This document shows, one piece after another, positions 1 to 10,245 of a DNA stretch of 64,000 nt; position 1 is the first letter of the stretch; every line of letters starts with the position of its first letter. The notes under the pieces were generated by a model, which was not told the origin of the DNA, searched no databases, and saw only the letters and a list, made by a program, of their open reading frames with translations. Both the position numbers and the translations under genes were made by a program. Source of the DNA: Nostoc foliaceum FACHB-393 (GTDB lineage Bacteria > Cyanobacteriota > Cyanobacteriia > Cyanobacteriales > Nostocaceae); NCBI RefSeq assembly GCF_014698505.1, contig NZ_JACJTD010000025.1, positions 49,320 to 113,319 on the forward strand, given 5' to 3'.

Positions 1-3000
1 GGTGATGTGCAAGTATCTTGTGTCATTGTCCGGGAAGATACCCCTGGTGATAAACGTTTAGTCGCCTATGTGGTAGCACATCAGGATTGTAAACTCACAA
101 TCAGCGAACTGCGGCAATTCCTCAAAGCAAAACTTCCAGATTACATGGTGCCAAATGCAATAGTTATCTTGGAGTCACTGCCGCTTACTCCCAACGGCAA
201 AGTAGACCGTCGTGCCTTACCCACACCGGATTTACATAGCGAACAACAAGATAAATTTGTTGCACCTCGTAACCCAATAGAAGAAATGCTGGCACTCCTT
301 TGGACACAAGTGCTGAAAGTAGAGCTTTTAGGCATTCATGACAACTTCTTTGAACTTGGTGGACACTCGCTACTAGCAACACAATTAGTTTCACGCATCC
401 GCAACGTTTTTAAAGTGGAACTAGCATTACGTGAGTTGTTTGCAAGAGCGACAGTAGCGGAATTAGCACAATCAATTAGGCAGTTACAGCAACAAGACTT
501 AGAACTCTCTGAACCACCTATCTTACCAAAGGTGAGGGATGCAGAATTACCACTGTCTTATGCTCAACAGCGTCTATGGTTTTTAGATCAGTTAGAGCCG
601 AACAGCGCCTTTTACAACATTCCTATGGCTTTGCGTCTAGTAGGAAATTTGAATCAACCAGCCCTAGAACAAAGCTTACTAGAGATTATTCATCGCCACG
701 AAGCCTTACGCACCAACTTTATTACAGTTGATGGAAAACCTTCTCAAATTATTCAAACGAGAAGGGAACAGGGAACAGGGAACAGGGAACAGGGGACTGT
801 ATCAATTGTTGACTTCAAGGATTTATCTACAAACGAGCAAGAAATAGCTTCAAAGCAATTAGCGCGACAACAAGCTATTGAGCCTTTTGACCTGGCAAAC
901 GGAGCATTAATCAGGACAACATTACTAGTGCTGTCGGAGACAGAACACATATTGTTAGTGTGTATGCATCATGTTGTCAGTGATGGCTGGTCAATGGGTG
1001 TGTTTGTTCAAGAACTAGCAGCGCTGTACGATGCTTATGCTCAAGGTCAGCCGTCACCTTTAGCACCGCTACCAATTCAGTATGCAGATTTTGCTATCTG
1101 GCAAAGAGAGTGGTTGCAAGGAAATGTACTGCAAAACCAACTAACTTACTGGCAACAACAACTGGCAAACGCACCATCTCTATTGTCGCTGCCCACAGAC
1201 CGGCCCAGACCTGCTGTGCAGACTTTTGCTGGTGCATATCAAAAGTTTGCCCTCTCTGCTGAACTCACTGGTAGGTTGACACAACTGAGTCAGAAACAAG
1301 GGGTGACTTTGTTCATGACACTTTTGGCAGCGTTTGATACCTTACTTTACCGTTACACAGGTGCAGAAGACATTTTGGTGGGGTCTCCCATTGCTAACCG
1401 CGATCGCAGTGAAATAGAAGGGTTAATTGGCTTTTTTGTCAATACTTTAGTCATGCGTACTGACTTAGCAGGCAACCCCAGTTTTAGCGAATTACTGACT
1501 CGTGTCCGCGAAATAGCAATGGAGGCATACTCGCATCAGCATTTGCCTTTTGAAATGCTAGTGGAAGCATTACAGCCAGAACGGGATCTTAGCCATACAC
1601 CGCTATTCCAAGTGATGTTTACACTTCAGAATGCGCCCATATCGACCGTTGAGTTAAATCAGTTAAGTGTCAGTTCAACGTTGATAGAAGGTACAACTTC
1701 CAAGTTTGATCTTACCTTGTCAATGGAAAATACTGCTACTGGAGTAGTGGGTGTGTGGGAGTATAGCACTGACTTGTTTGATGCCAGCACTATTGAGCGA
1801 ATGACGGGTCATTTTGTGACATTGCTTGAAAGTATTATTGCTAAACCACAACAATCCATTTCTCAATTGCCCCTGTTGACAGAAGTTGAGCAACAACAAT
1901 TATTGGTTGAGTGGAACAATACTCAAGCAGATTATCCCCTTGATAAATGTCTCCATCAGTTGTTTGAGGAGCAAGTAGCGCTTACACCCGATGCTGTAGC
2001 GGTGGTGTTTGAAAACCAACAACTGACTTACCAGCAGTTAAATTGTCGCGCAAATGAGTTAGCACATTACTTGCAGTCTTTGGGAGTGGGAGCAGATGTG
2101 CTGGTGGGTATTTGTCTGGAGCGATCGCTCTTGATGGTAGTAGGACTGTTAGGGATTCTTAAGGCGGGTGGGGCTTATGTGCCACTTGACCCAGACTATC
2201 CTAGCGATCGCTTGAGCTTCATGCTAGAAGATGCTCAAGTTGGAGTGCTGCTGACACAACAGCAGCTCAAAGAAAAGTTACCTCAGCATCAAGGGCAGGT
2301 TGTATATTTAGATACTGATTGGCAATTTATTTCTCAGTTCAGTCAGGAAAATCCAATTACTACTGTACAAGCTAGTAACTTGGCTTATGTGATTTACACA
2401 TCCGGTTCTACTGGCAAGCCCAAAGGAGCAATGAACACTCACTTGGGGATTTGCAATCGCCTGTTGTGGATGCAACAAGCTTATCAATTAACAGCAGTAG
2501 ATTGCATTTTACAGAAAACTCCTTTTAGCTTCGACGTGTCAGTTTGGGAGTTCTTCTGGCCATTGTTGAATGGAGCGCGTTTAGTTGTAGCTAAACCAAG
2601 AGGACATAAAGATAGTGCTTACTTGGTCAACCTAATTTTAGAGCAGCAGGTTACTCATGTGCATTTTGTTCCTTCTATGCTCCAGGTTTTCTTAGAAGAA
2701 CCAAGTCTCGAAAATTGCCGTAGCTTGAAACGAGTTATATGTAGTGGTGAAGCTTTGCCTGTAGAACTTCAGGAACGCTTTTTTGCTCGGTTAGAGTGTG
2801 AATTGCACAATCTATATGGGCCAACAGAAGCGGCAATTGATGTTACCTACTGGCAATGCTTTCCAGATGGAAATCTTAGGACAGTACCGATTGGTCGTGC
2901 GATCGCCAACACACAAATCTACATTTTAGACGAGCATCTGCAACCAGTTCCTGTAGGTGTAGCCGGAGAATTGCATATTGCTGGTTTGGGCTTGGCACGA

Positions 3001-6000
3001 GGCTACTTGAACCGTCCAGAGTTGACAAAAGAAAAATTCATTTCCAACCCCTTTGACAATTCAAAATTATATAAAACTGGAGATTTAGCGCGTTATTTAC
3101 CAGATGGTACAATTGAATACATCGGGCGAATTGATAACCAAGTAAAAATACGAGGTTTCCGCATCGAATTGGGAGAAATTGAGGTATTACTGAACCAATG
3201 TGAGGACGTGCAGGCATCTTGTGTTATTGCCCGCGAAGGTACGACGGGGGATAAATGCTTAGTCGCCTATGTAGTGCCACATCAGCACTCTAAACCCACA
3301 ACCAATGAACTGCGGCAATTCCTGAAAGCAAAGCTACCAGACTACATGGTGCCAAGTGCTTTTGTAATATTGGAATCAATGCCACTCACTTCTAACGGCA
3401 AAGTAGACCGTCGCGCTTTACCCGCACCGGATTTATCCAGCGAAATCAAAGATAAATATGTAGCCCCACGTACTCCAATTGAAGAAATACTGGCGCAAAC
3501 TTGGTCACAAGTACTGCAACTGCCACAGGTAGGCATACATGATAACTTCTTTGAACTTGGGGGACACTCACTATTAGCAACACAATTAGTTTCACGCATC
3601 CGCAACATTTTCAAAGTGGAACTACCATTGCGAGAGTTGTTTGCCGCCGCCACACTAGCCGAATTAGCACGAGAAATTGAACAATTACAGCAACAAGACT
3701 TACAACTGTCTGCACCACCTATCTTACCAAGGGCGGAGAATGCACAATTAGCACTGTCTTATGCTCAACAGCGTCTGTGGTTTTTAGACCAATTCGAGCC
3801 AAACAGTCCCTTCTACAATATGTCCATAGCCTTGCGTTTAGCAGGAACTGTAGAAGTTGCCGCATTAGAACAAAGCTTCCAAGAAATTATTCATCGCCAC
3901 GAAGCGTTACGTACTAATTTCATTACGGTTGATGGACAAGCAACACAAATCATTCAAAAAGAAACGAATTGGACAGTTTCAGTTGTTGATTTGAAGCATT
4001 TATCTACAACTGAACAAGAAATAGCTTCACAGCAATTAGTGCAACAACAAGCTATTCAACCCTTTGAGTTAGCAACACAAGCATTGGTAAGAGCAACATT
4101 AGTAGTGCTATCCGAGACAGAACACATACTGTTAATATGTATACACCACATAGTCTCTGATGGCTGGTCAATTGGTTTGTTTCTTCAAGAACTAGCAGCA
4201 CTTTACAATGCTTATTCTCAAGGTCAGCCGTCACCATTAGCGCCACTGCCGATTCAATATGCAGATTTTGCACTGTGGCAAAGACAGTGGTTGCAAGGAG
4301 AAGTACTACAAAGCCAATTGAATTATTGGCAACAAAAATTGGCTTCGGCTCCAACCTTATTGTCGCTACCCACAGACCGACCAAGATTGGCTGTGCAAAC
4401 TTACCAAGGGACACATCAAGAGTTTGCACTTTCTGAAGGACTAACTAGTAAGCTGGCAAAACTCAGCCAAGAGCAAGGGGTGACTCTGTTCATGACGCTG
4501 TTAGCAGCGTTTGATACGCTGCTTTACCGCTACACAGGTACAGAAGACATTCTGGTGGGTTCGCCAATTGCTAACCGCGATCGCAGCGAAATCGAAGGGT
4601 TAATTGGCTTTTTTGTCAATACTTTAGTTATGCGTACTGACTTGGCTGGCAACCCCAGTTTTAGCGAATTACTAAGTCGTGTTCGAGAAATGGCAATGGA
4701 GGCGTACTCGCATCAGCATTTGCCTTTTGAAATGCTGGTAGAAGCATTGCAGCCAGAACGGGATCTTAGCCATACACCACTGTTTCAAGTAATGTTTGTC
4801 GTCCAGAATGCACCCACATCTGGATTAGAACTGACTGGGCTAACTGTCAGTTCATTGCCAATAAAAGGTACAACTTCAAGGTTTGATTTAACCTTAATAA
4901 TGCAGAACTCTCCTACTGGTTTGGTAGGGGTGTGGGAGTACAACACTGACTTGTTTGATGCCAGTACTATTGAGCGAATGACTGGTCATTTTGTGACCTT
5001 GCTTGAAGGTATTATTGCTAACCCAGAGGAGCGAATTTCCCAATTAACACTGCTGACACAACCGGAACAACAAAAGTTACTTGTCGAGTGGAACGATACT
5101 CAGGTAGATTATCCACAAGATTTGTGCATCCATCAGTTGTTTGAGAAACAGGTGGATAGTACACCCGATGCGATTGCGCTAATCGCACGCTCCGCGAACG
5201 CAGTTGTATTTGAAGATCAACAACTGACTTACTATGAATTAAACTACCGCGCTAACCAGTTGGCGAACTACTTGCGGTCTTTGGGTGTAGGGTCTGATAT
5301 CCTGGTTGGTCTGTGTGTAGAGCGTTCTTTAGAGATGGTCGTAGGACTTCTGGGGATTCTCAAAGCGGGTGCTGCCTATGTGCCACTAGACCCAGAATAT
5401 CCGCTTGAGCGTTTGAGCTTTATTTTAGAAGATGCTCAAGTTAGGGTGTTGCTAACTCAGCAGTCACTTCTTGATAGATTGCCCCAGCATCAAGCTCACC
5501 AAGTCTATTTGGATACTGACGCTCAACTGATTTCCCAATCGGGTCAGGACAATCCCATCTCCGACGTACAAGCAAATAACTTAGCTTATATAATTTATAC
5601 TTCTGGTTCTACAGGTCAACCTAAAGGTATAGCCATGAATCAGCTTGCCCTTAGCAATCTGATCTTGTGGCATCGAGAAAATCTGAAAATTCCTCATGGA
5701 GCAAAAACCCTACAATTTGCTTCTATTAGCTTTGATGTCTCCTTCCAAGAAATATTCACTACCTGGTGTTCTGGAGGCACATTGTTCTTAATTGGGGAGG
5801 AATTACGCAGAGATACATCAGCTTTGTTAGGTTTTCTCCAACAAAAAGCAATTGAAAGAATGTTTCTCCCCTTTGTTGCCTTACAGCAACTAGCTGAAGT
5901 TGCTATTGGTGGTGAATTAGTTAATAGTCATTTGCGGGAAATCATTACTGCTGGGGAACAGTTGCAGATTACTCCCGCTATTTCCCAATGGTTAAGCAAA

Positions 6001-9000
6001 CTAACTGATTGTACATTGCACAATCACTATGGGCCATCAGAGAGCCATTTAGCCACCAGTTTTACTCTGACTAATTCAGTGGAGACTTGGCCGCTACTTC
6101 CTTCCATTGGTCGTCCCATTGCCAACGCGCAAATTTACATTCTGGACAGGTTCTTACAGCCTGTACCCGTTGGTGTACCAGGAGAATTGTACATTGCTGG
6201 TGTCCTTTTATCGCAAGGCTACTTCAACCGACCAGAGTTAACACTTGAGAAATTCATCCCTAACCCCTTTAAAAGAAGCAGAGGAGCAGGGGAGCAGGGG
6301 AGCAGAGGGGAAACCTTTAATTCCGATCGCCTTTACAAAACAGGGGACTTAGCACGCTATTTAAGCGATGGCAATATTGAATACTTGGGGCGTATTGACA
6401 ATCAGGTGAAAATTCGAGGTTTCCGCATCGAGTTGGGAGAAATTGAAGCAGTACTGAGCCAACTTGATGTGCAAGCATCTTGTGCGATCGCCCGTGAAGA
6501 CATTCCTGGGAACAAACGCTTAGTCGCTTACATTGTGCCTCAAAAAGAACAGGCGCTCACAGTCAGCTTTGTGCGTAGCTTCCTGAAGTCAAAGTTACCA
6601 GAATATATGGTGCCAAGTGCGATCGTTATCTTGGAAGCTTTACCGCTTACCCCCAACGGTAAACTAGACCGCCGCGCTTTGCCTGCACCTGATTTACATA
6701 GCCAATTATTGGACAAATATGTTGCCCCACGTAACCCAATCGAAGAAATCCTGTCGCTAATTTGGGCGCAAGTTCTGAAAGTAGAGCAAGTAGGCGTATA
6801 TGATAACTTCTTTGAACTTGGAGGACACTCATTACTAGCAACGCAACTCATCTCCCGTGTGCGTACCAGCTTGAAAGTAGAACTACCATTGCGTAGCTTA
6901 TTTGCTGCACCAACAGTTGCTGAATTGTCCCAAAACATTCAGCGATCGCAGCAACAGGATTTAGAATTAACAGCATCACCCATCGTACCAAGGGCGGAGG
7001 ATGCAGAATTACCACTGTCTTATGCCCAAACACGGCTATGGTTTTTAGACAAGTTAAACCCAAACAGCGCCTTCTACAACTTCCCCATAGCTTTGCGTTT
7101 AGTCGGAACTCTTAATCGAACTGCCTTAGAACAAAGCTTACAAGAAATTGTTCATCGCCACGAAGCGTTACGCACCAACTTTGTCATCGTTGATGGAAAA
7201 CCTTCTCAAATCATTCAAACACAACTAAATTGCCCACTCTCAGTTATTGACTTAAAGCATTTATCTACAACCGAGCAAAAAATAGCTTCACAGCAATTAG
7301 CGCAACAACCCTTTGACTTAGCAAATGAAGCATTAGTTAGGGCAACATTAGTAGTGCTGTCCCAGACAGAACACGCCTTATTAGTCTGTATGCATCACAT
7401 AGTTAGCGATGGCTGGTCAATGGGTGTGTTTGTTCAAGAGCTAGCAGCCTTGTACAATGCTTATTCTCAAGGTGAACCGTCACCTTTAACACCACTGCCG
7501 ATACAGTACGCAGATTTCGCAATTTGGCAGCGAAATTGGTTGCAAGGAGATGTACTACAAAGTCAATTGAGTTACTGGCAACAACAACTGGCAAACGCAC
7601 CAGCTTTGTTGTCACTACCTACTGACCGACCTAGACCATCTATGCAGACTTTTGCAGGAGCATATCAACAGTTTGCGCTCTCAAAGGAATTAACTGATAA
7701 ACTCACGCAACTAAGCCAGCAACAAGGAGTTACTTTGTTCATGACGCTGTTAGCAGCGTTTGATACCTTACTTTACCGCTATACAGGTACAGAAGACATT
7801 TTGGTGGGTTCGCCAATTGCTAACCGCGATCGCAGTGAGATAGAAGGGTTAATTGGCTTTTTTCTCAACACTTTAGTCATGCGTACCAATTTGGCTGGCA
7901 ATCCTAGCTTTAGCGAATTACTAGGTCGTGTTCGTGAAATGGCGATGGATGCATACTCTCATCAGAATTTGCCTTTTGAAATGCTGGTTGAAGCATTGCA
8001 GCCAGAACGGGATCTCAGTCACACACCACTGTTTCAAGTGATGTTTGTCCTCCAAAATGCTCCTATATCTCAACAATTGGAGTTGACTGGGTTAACTGTC
8101 AGTCCACTGGTGGTAAAAAGTACAACTACCAAGTTTGATCTGACTTTAGGAATGGAAAACACTGCCACCGGACTGGTTGGGATGTGGGAATACAACACTG
8201 ATTTGTTTGATGCATCCACCATTGAGCGAATGACGGGTCATTTTCTGACATTGCTGGAAGGTATTATTGCTAACCCAGAGGAACGAATTTCTCAACTGCC
8301 ACTGTTAACAGAAGTTGAGCAACATCAACTATTAGTAGAGTGGACTGATACTCAGGTAGATTATCCACTAGATAAATGTATCCATCAGTTGTTTGAAGAG
8401 CAGGTTCAGCGTACACCTGATGCAGTGGCAGTTGTTTTTGAAGAGCAACAACTGACTTACCACGAGTTGAATAGTCGTGCTAACCAGTTGGCGCACTACC
8501 TCAAGTCTTTGGGAGTGTCCGCAGATATGCTGGTGGGTATTTGTGTGGAACGCTCAATAGAAATGGTGGTGGGACTATTAGGTATTCTTAAGGCGGGTGG
8601 GGCATACCTACCACTTGACCCTGAGTATCCGACTGAGCGTTTGCACTTTATGCTAGAAGATGCCCAAGTTTCGGTGTTGCTGACTCAGCAGAAACTCCTT
8701 GATAGGCTGTCCCAACATCAAGCAAAGCTGGTTTGTTTGGATACTGACTGGCAGCTTATTTCTCAGTCAAGTCAGGATAATCTCATCACTGAGACACAAG
8801 CAACTAATTTGGCTTATGTGATATATACCTCCGGTTCTACGGGTCAACCCAAGGGAGTGCTGATTGCTCATCAAGGATTATTAAATTTGGTGTTCTGGCA
8901 TCAAAACACTTTTAACATCACGACCTTAGACAAAGCCACTCAGCTAGCAGGAACAGCATTTGATGCTGCTGTATGGGAGTTGTGGCCTTACCTGACCGCA

Positions 9001-10245
9001 GGAGCAAGTATCTACTTAGTCAAATCTGAGTTCCTTAGCTCGTTAGTGAAGCTACGAGACTGGTTGATTTCCAAGAAGATTACTATCAGTTTTCTGCCAA
9101 CACCATTGGCACAGGAATTACTGTCTTTGGAATGGCCAAGTGAAAGTTTGGCTTTGCGAACCATACTAACTGGAGGAGATAAGCTTCATCAGTATCCATC
9201 AGATTTAATCCCCTTCCAACTAGTGAATAACTATGGCCCAACTGAGAATACTGTTGTTACAACTTCTGGACTGGTAGTTGCCAAGGAGCAAGAACAGATA
9301 TCACCGAGTATTGGGCGAGCGATCGCTAACACTCAAATCTATATTCTAGATAGCAACCTGCAATTAGTTCCCGTTGGTATCCCAGGAGAGTTACATATTG
9401 CTGGTGTTGGATTGGCAAAAGGCTACCTTAACCGCCCCGAACTGACAACTGAAAAATTCATCCTCAATCCCTTTAGCACTGAGCTGCATTCGCGCCTATA
9501 CAAAACTGGGGATTTAGCACGTTATCTACCGGATGGCAACATTGAATACCTGGGACGCATTGACAATCAAGTAAAAATTCGGGGCTTCCGCATCGAGTTG
9601 GCAGAAATTGAAGCATTACTGGGACAACATGATGATGTGCAGATATGTTGTGTCATTGCTCGTGAAGAAACTTCAGGTAATAAGCGCTTAGTCGCCTACG
9701 TAGTGCCGCATTTACAGATGACACCCACAACGGACGAACTGCGTCAGTTTCTTGACGATAAACTGCCTGGGTATATGGTGCCAAGTGTTTTTGTGATGCT
9801 GGAGTCCTTACCCCTGACACCCAACGGCAAAGTAGACCGTCGCGCTTTGCCTGCTCCAGATTTACAACAGGAACTATCAAATTATGTAATGCCAAATACT
9901 GAAGTAGAAAGAATCATTGCTGGCATTTGGCAAAAAACACTGGAAGTAGAAAAAGTGGGAATTTACAATAATTTCTTTGAACTAGGAGGTCATTCGTTAC
10001 TACTGGTACGAATTAATCAGCAATTACAGGAAAAGTTTGGTTTGGAAGTGTCAATAGTTGATATGTTTAATTACCCAACTATACATAGACTAAGCCAATA
10101 CTTAAGTACTAAACTTAATAAAGAAGATACATTAAAACAAAATAATTCTCGCCCTCAATCTCCAAGTGAAAGCAAAGCTTTCAGGAATCAACAATTACAG
10201 CTTAGACAGCAGTATCTTTCTCAAAGAAAGGGTAAAAAGTTATGA
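1..10245 (+). CDS. nosA: NosA-like nonribosomal peptide synthetase, 5' end outside window
   Basis: Multimodular NRPS; the reading frame is open at base 1, so the gene begins upstream. Counting residues from base 7: the tail of an A domain (1-75), PCP (Ser about 121), C (181-620, HHVVSDG at 321-327), A (640-1135), PCP (Ser about 1188), C (from 1248), A (1705-2245), PCP (about 2275), C (from 2335), A (2780-3285), PCP (about 3330) and a polar tail of about 45 residues that could be a docking segment. By-eye Stachelhaus codes are DVWHISLIDK (Ser), DVQFIAHLAK (Pro/4-methylPro family) and DAWFLGNVVK (Leu). No epimerase or methyltransferase domain is visible. The stop overlaps the nosB start (ATGA), which implies translational coupling. 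In-frame repeat insertions occur at about 253-262, 1722-1732 and 2089-2104. The name rests on cluster order and predicted substrates matching nostopeptolide; I am confident of the NRPS call and fairly confident of the nos assignment. Confidence 0.93.
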   Translation, partial: GDVQVSCVIVREDTPGDKRLVAYVVAHQDCKLTISELRQFLKAKLPDYMVPNAIVILESLPLTPNGKVDRRALPTPDLHSEQQDKFVAPRNPIEEMLALLWTQVLKVELLGIHDNFFELGGHSLLATQLVSRIRNVFKVELALRELFARATVAELAQSIRQLQQQDLELSEPPILPKVRDAELPLSYAQQRLWFLDQLEPNSAFYNIPMALRLVGNLNQPALEQSLLEIIHRHEALRTNFITVDGKPSQIIQTRREQGTGNREQGTVSIVDFKDLSTNEQEIASKQLARQQAIEPFDLANGALIRTTLLVLSETEHILLVCMHHVVSDGWSMGVFVQELAALYDAYAQGQPSPLAPLPIQYADFAIWQREWLQGNVLQNQLTYWQQQLANAPSLLSLPTDRPRPAVQTFAGAYQKFALSAELTGRLTQLSQKQGVTLFMTLLAAFDTLLYRYTGAEDILVGSPIANRDRSEIEGLIGFFVNTLVMRTDLAGNPSFSELLTRVREIAMEAYSHQHLPFEMLVEALQPERDLSHTPLFQVMFTLQNAPISTVELNQLSVSSTLIEGTTSKFDLTLSMENTATGVVGVWEYSTDLFDASTIERMTGHFVTLLESIIAKPQQSISQLPLLTEVEQQQLLVEWNNTQADYPLDKCLHQLFEEQVALTPDAVAVVFENQQLTYQQLNCRANELAHYLQSLGVGADVLVGICLERSLLMVVGLLGILKAGGAYVPLDPDYPSDRLSFMLEDAQVGVLLTQQQLKEKLPQHQGQVVYLDTDWQFISQFSQENPITTVQASNLAYVIYTSGSTGKPKGAMNTHLGICNRLLWMQQAYQLTAVDCILQKTPFSFDVSVWEFFWPLLNGARLVVAKPRGHKDSAYLVNLILEQQVTHVHFVPSMLQVFLEEPSLENCRSLKRVICSGEALPVELQERFFARLECELHNLYGPTEAAIDVTYWQCFPDGNLRTVPIGRAIANTQIYILDEHLQPVPVGVAGELHIAGLGLARGYLNRPELTKEKFISNPFDNSKLYKTGDLARYLPDGTIEYIGRIDNQVKIRGFRIELGEIEVLLNQCEDVQASCVIAREGTTGDKCLVAYVVPHQHSKPTTNELRQFLKAKLPDYMVPSAFVILESMPLTSNGKVDRRALPAPDLSSEIKDKYVAPRTPIEEILAQTWSQVLQLPQVGIHDNFFELGGHSLLATQLVSRIRNIFKVELPLRELFAAATLAELAREIEQLQQQDLQLSAPPILPRAENAQLALSYAQQRLWFLDQFEPNSPFYNMSIALRLAGTVEVAALEQSFQEIIHRHEALRTNFITVDGQATQIIQKETNWTVSVVDLKHLSTTEQEIASQQLVQQQAIQPFELATQALVRATLVVLSETEHILLICIHHIVSDGWSIGLFLQELAALYNAYSQGQPSPLAPLPIQYADFALWQRQWLQGEVLQSQLNYWQQKLASAPTLLSLPTDRPRLAVQTYQGTHQEFALSEGLTSKLAKLSQEQGVTLFMTLLAAFDTLLYRYTGTEDILVGSPIANRDRSEIEGLIGFFVNTLVMRTDLAGNPSFSELLSRVREMAMEAYSHQHLPFEMLVEALQPERDLSHTPLFQVMFVVQNAPTSGLELTGLTVSSLPIKGTTSRFDLTLIMQNSPTGLVGVWEYNTDLFDASTIERMTGHFVTLLEGIIANPEERISQLTLLTQPEQQKLLVEWNDTQVDYPQDLCIHQLFEKQVDSTPDAIALIARSANAVVFEDQQLTYYELNYRANQLANYLRSLGVGSDILVGLCVERSLEMVVGLLGILKAGAAYVPLDPEYPLERLSFILEDAQVRVLLTQQSLLDRLPQHQAHQVYLDTDAQLISQSGQDNPISDVQANNLAYIIYTSGSTGQPKGIAMNQLALSNLILWHRENLKIPHGAKTLQFASISFDVSFQEIFTTWCSGGTLFLIGEELRRDTSALLGFLQQKAIERMFLPFVALQQLAEVAIGGELVNSHLREIITAGEQLQITPAISQWLSKLTDCTLHNHYGPSESHLATSFTLTNSVETWPLLPSIGRPIANAQIYILDRFLQPVPVGVPGELYIAGVLLSQGYFNRPELTLEKFIPNPFKRSRGAGEQGSRGETFNSDRLYKTGDLARYLSDGNIEYLGRIDNQVKIRGFRIELGEIEAVLSQLDVQASCAIAREDIPGNKRLVAYIVPQKEQALTVSFVRSFLKSKLPEYMVPSAIVILEALPLTPNGKLDRRALPAPDLHSQLLDKYVAPRNPIEEILSLIWAQVLKVEQVGVYDNFFELGGHSLLATQLISRVRTSLKVELPLRSLFAAPTVAELSQNIQRSQQQDLELTASPIVPRAEDAELPLSYAQTRLWFLDKLNPNSAFYNFPIALRLVGTLNRTALEQSLQEIVHRHEALRTNFVIVDGKPSQIIQTQLNCPLSVIDLKHLSTTEQKIASQQLAQQPFDLANEALVRATLVVLSQTEHALLVCMHHIVSDGWSMGVFVQELAALYNAYSQGEPSPLTPLPIQYADFAIWQRNWLQGDVLQSQLSYWQQQLANAPALLSLPTDRPRPSMQTFAGAYQQFALSKELTDKLTQLSQQQGVTLFMTLLAAFDTLLYRYTGTEDILVGSPIANRDRSEIEGLIGFFLNTLVMRTNLAGNPSFSELLGRVREMAMDAYSHQNLPFEMLVEALQPERDLSHTPLFQVMFVLQNAPISQQLELTGLTVSPLVVKSTTTKFDLTLGMENTATGLVGMWEYNTDLFDASTIERMTGHFLTLLEGIIANPEERISQLPLLTEVEQHQLLVEWTDTQVDYPLDKCIHQLFEEQVQRTPDAVAVVFEEQQLTYHELNSRANQLAHYLKSLGVSADMLVGICVERSIEMVVGLLGILKAGGAYLPLDPEYPTERLHFMLEDAQVSVLLTQQKLLDRLSQHQAKLVCLDTDWQLISQSSQDNLITETQATNLAYVIYTSGSTGQPKGVLIAHQGLLNLVFWHQNTFNITTLDKATQLAGTAFDAAVWELWPYLTAGASIYLVKSEFLSSLVKLRDWLISKKITISFLPTPLAQELLSLEWPSESLALRTILTGGDKLHQYPSDLIPFQLVNNYGPTENTVVTTSGLVVAKEQEQISPSIGRAIANTQIYILDSNLQLVPVGIPGELHIAGVGLAKGYLNRPELTTEKFILNPFSTELHSRLYKTGDLARYLPDGNIEYLGRIDNQVKIRGFRIELAEIEALLGQHDDVQICCVIAREETSGNKRLVAYVVPHLQMTPTTDELRQFLDDKLPGYMVPSVFVMLESLPLTPNGKVDRRALPAPDLQQELSNYVMPNTEVERIIAGIWQKTLEVEKVGIYNNFFELGGHSLLLVRINQQLQEKFGLEVSIVDMFNYPTIHRLSQYLSTKLNKEDTLKQNNSRPQSPSESKAFRNQQLQLRQQYLSQRKGKKL
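764..791 (+). repeat. Four tandem GGGAACA heptamers inside nosA
   Basis: Exact tandem heptamers (short tandemly repeated repetitive sequence type) lie in frame in the first complete C domain. They encode a Gly/Arg/Glu/Gln-rich insertion before the HHxxxDG motif that is absent from the other C domains in the cluster. Confidence 0.9.
5171..5202 (+). repeat. Repeat-derived in-frame insertion, NosA third A domain
   Basis: Sister A domains read DAVAVVFE near the start of the domain; here eight extra residues (LIARSANA) are present. The DNA (aatcgcacgctccgcgaacg) shares its core with the palindromic repeat at 19787-19823, which suggests a dispersed repeat captured in frame. Confidence 0.65.
6271..6318 (+). 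repeat. GGGGAGCA-type in-frame repeat in NosA A domain (copy 1)
   Basis: A purine-rich short-repeat tract encodes KRSRGAGEQGSRGETF just before the YKTGD (A8-region) core of the Pro-type A domain. The same insertion is present at 19992-20040 (NosC) and 29648-29696 (NosD), at the equivalent position of the fold. The other A domains have only a short loop here. Confidence 0.9.
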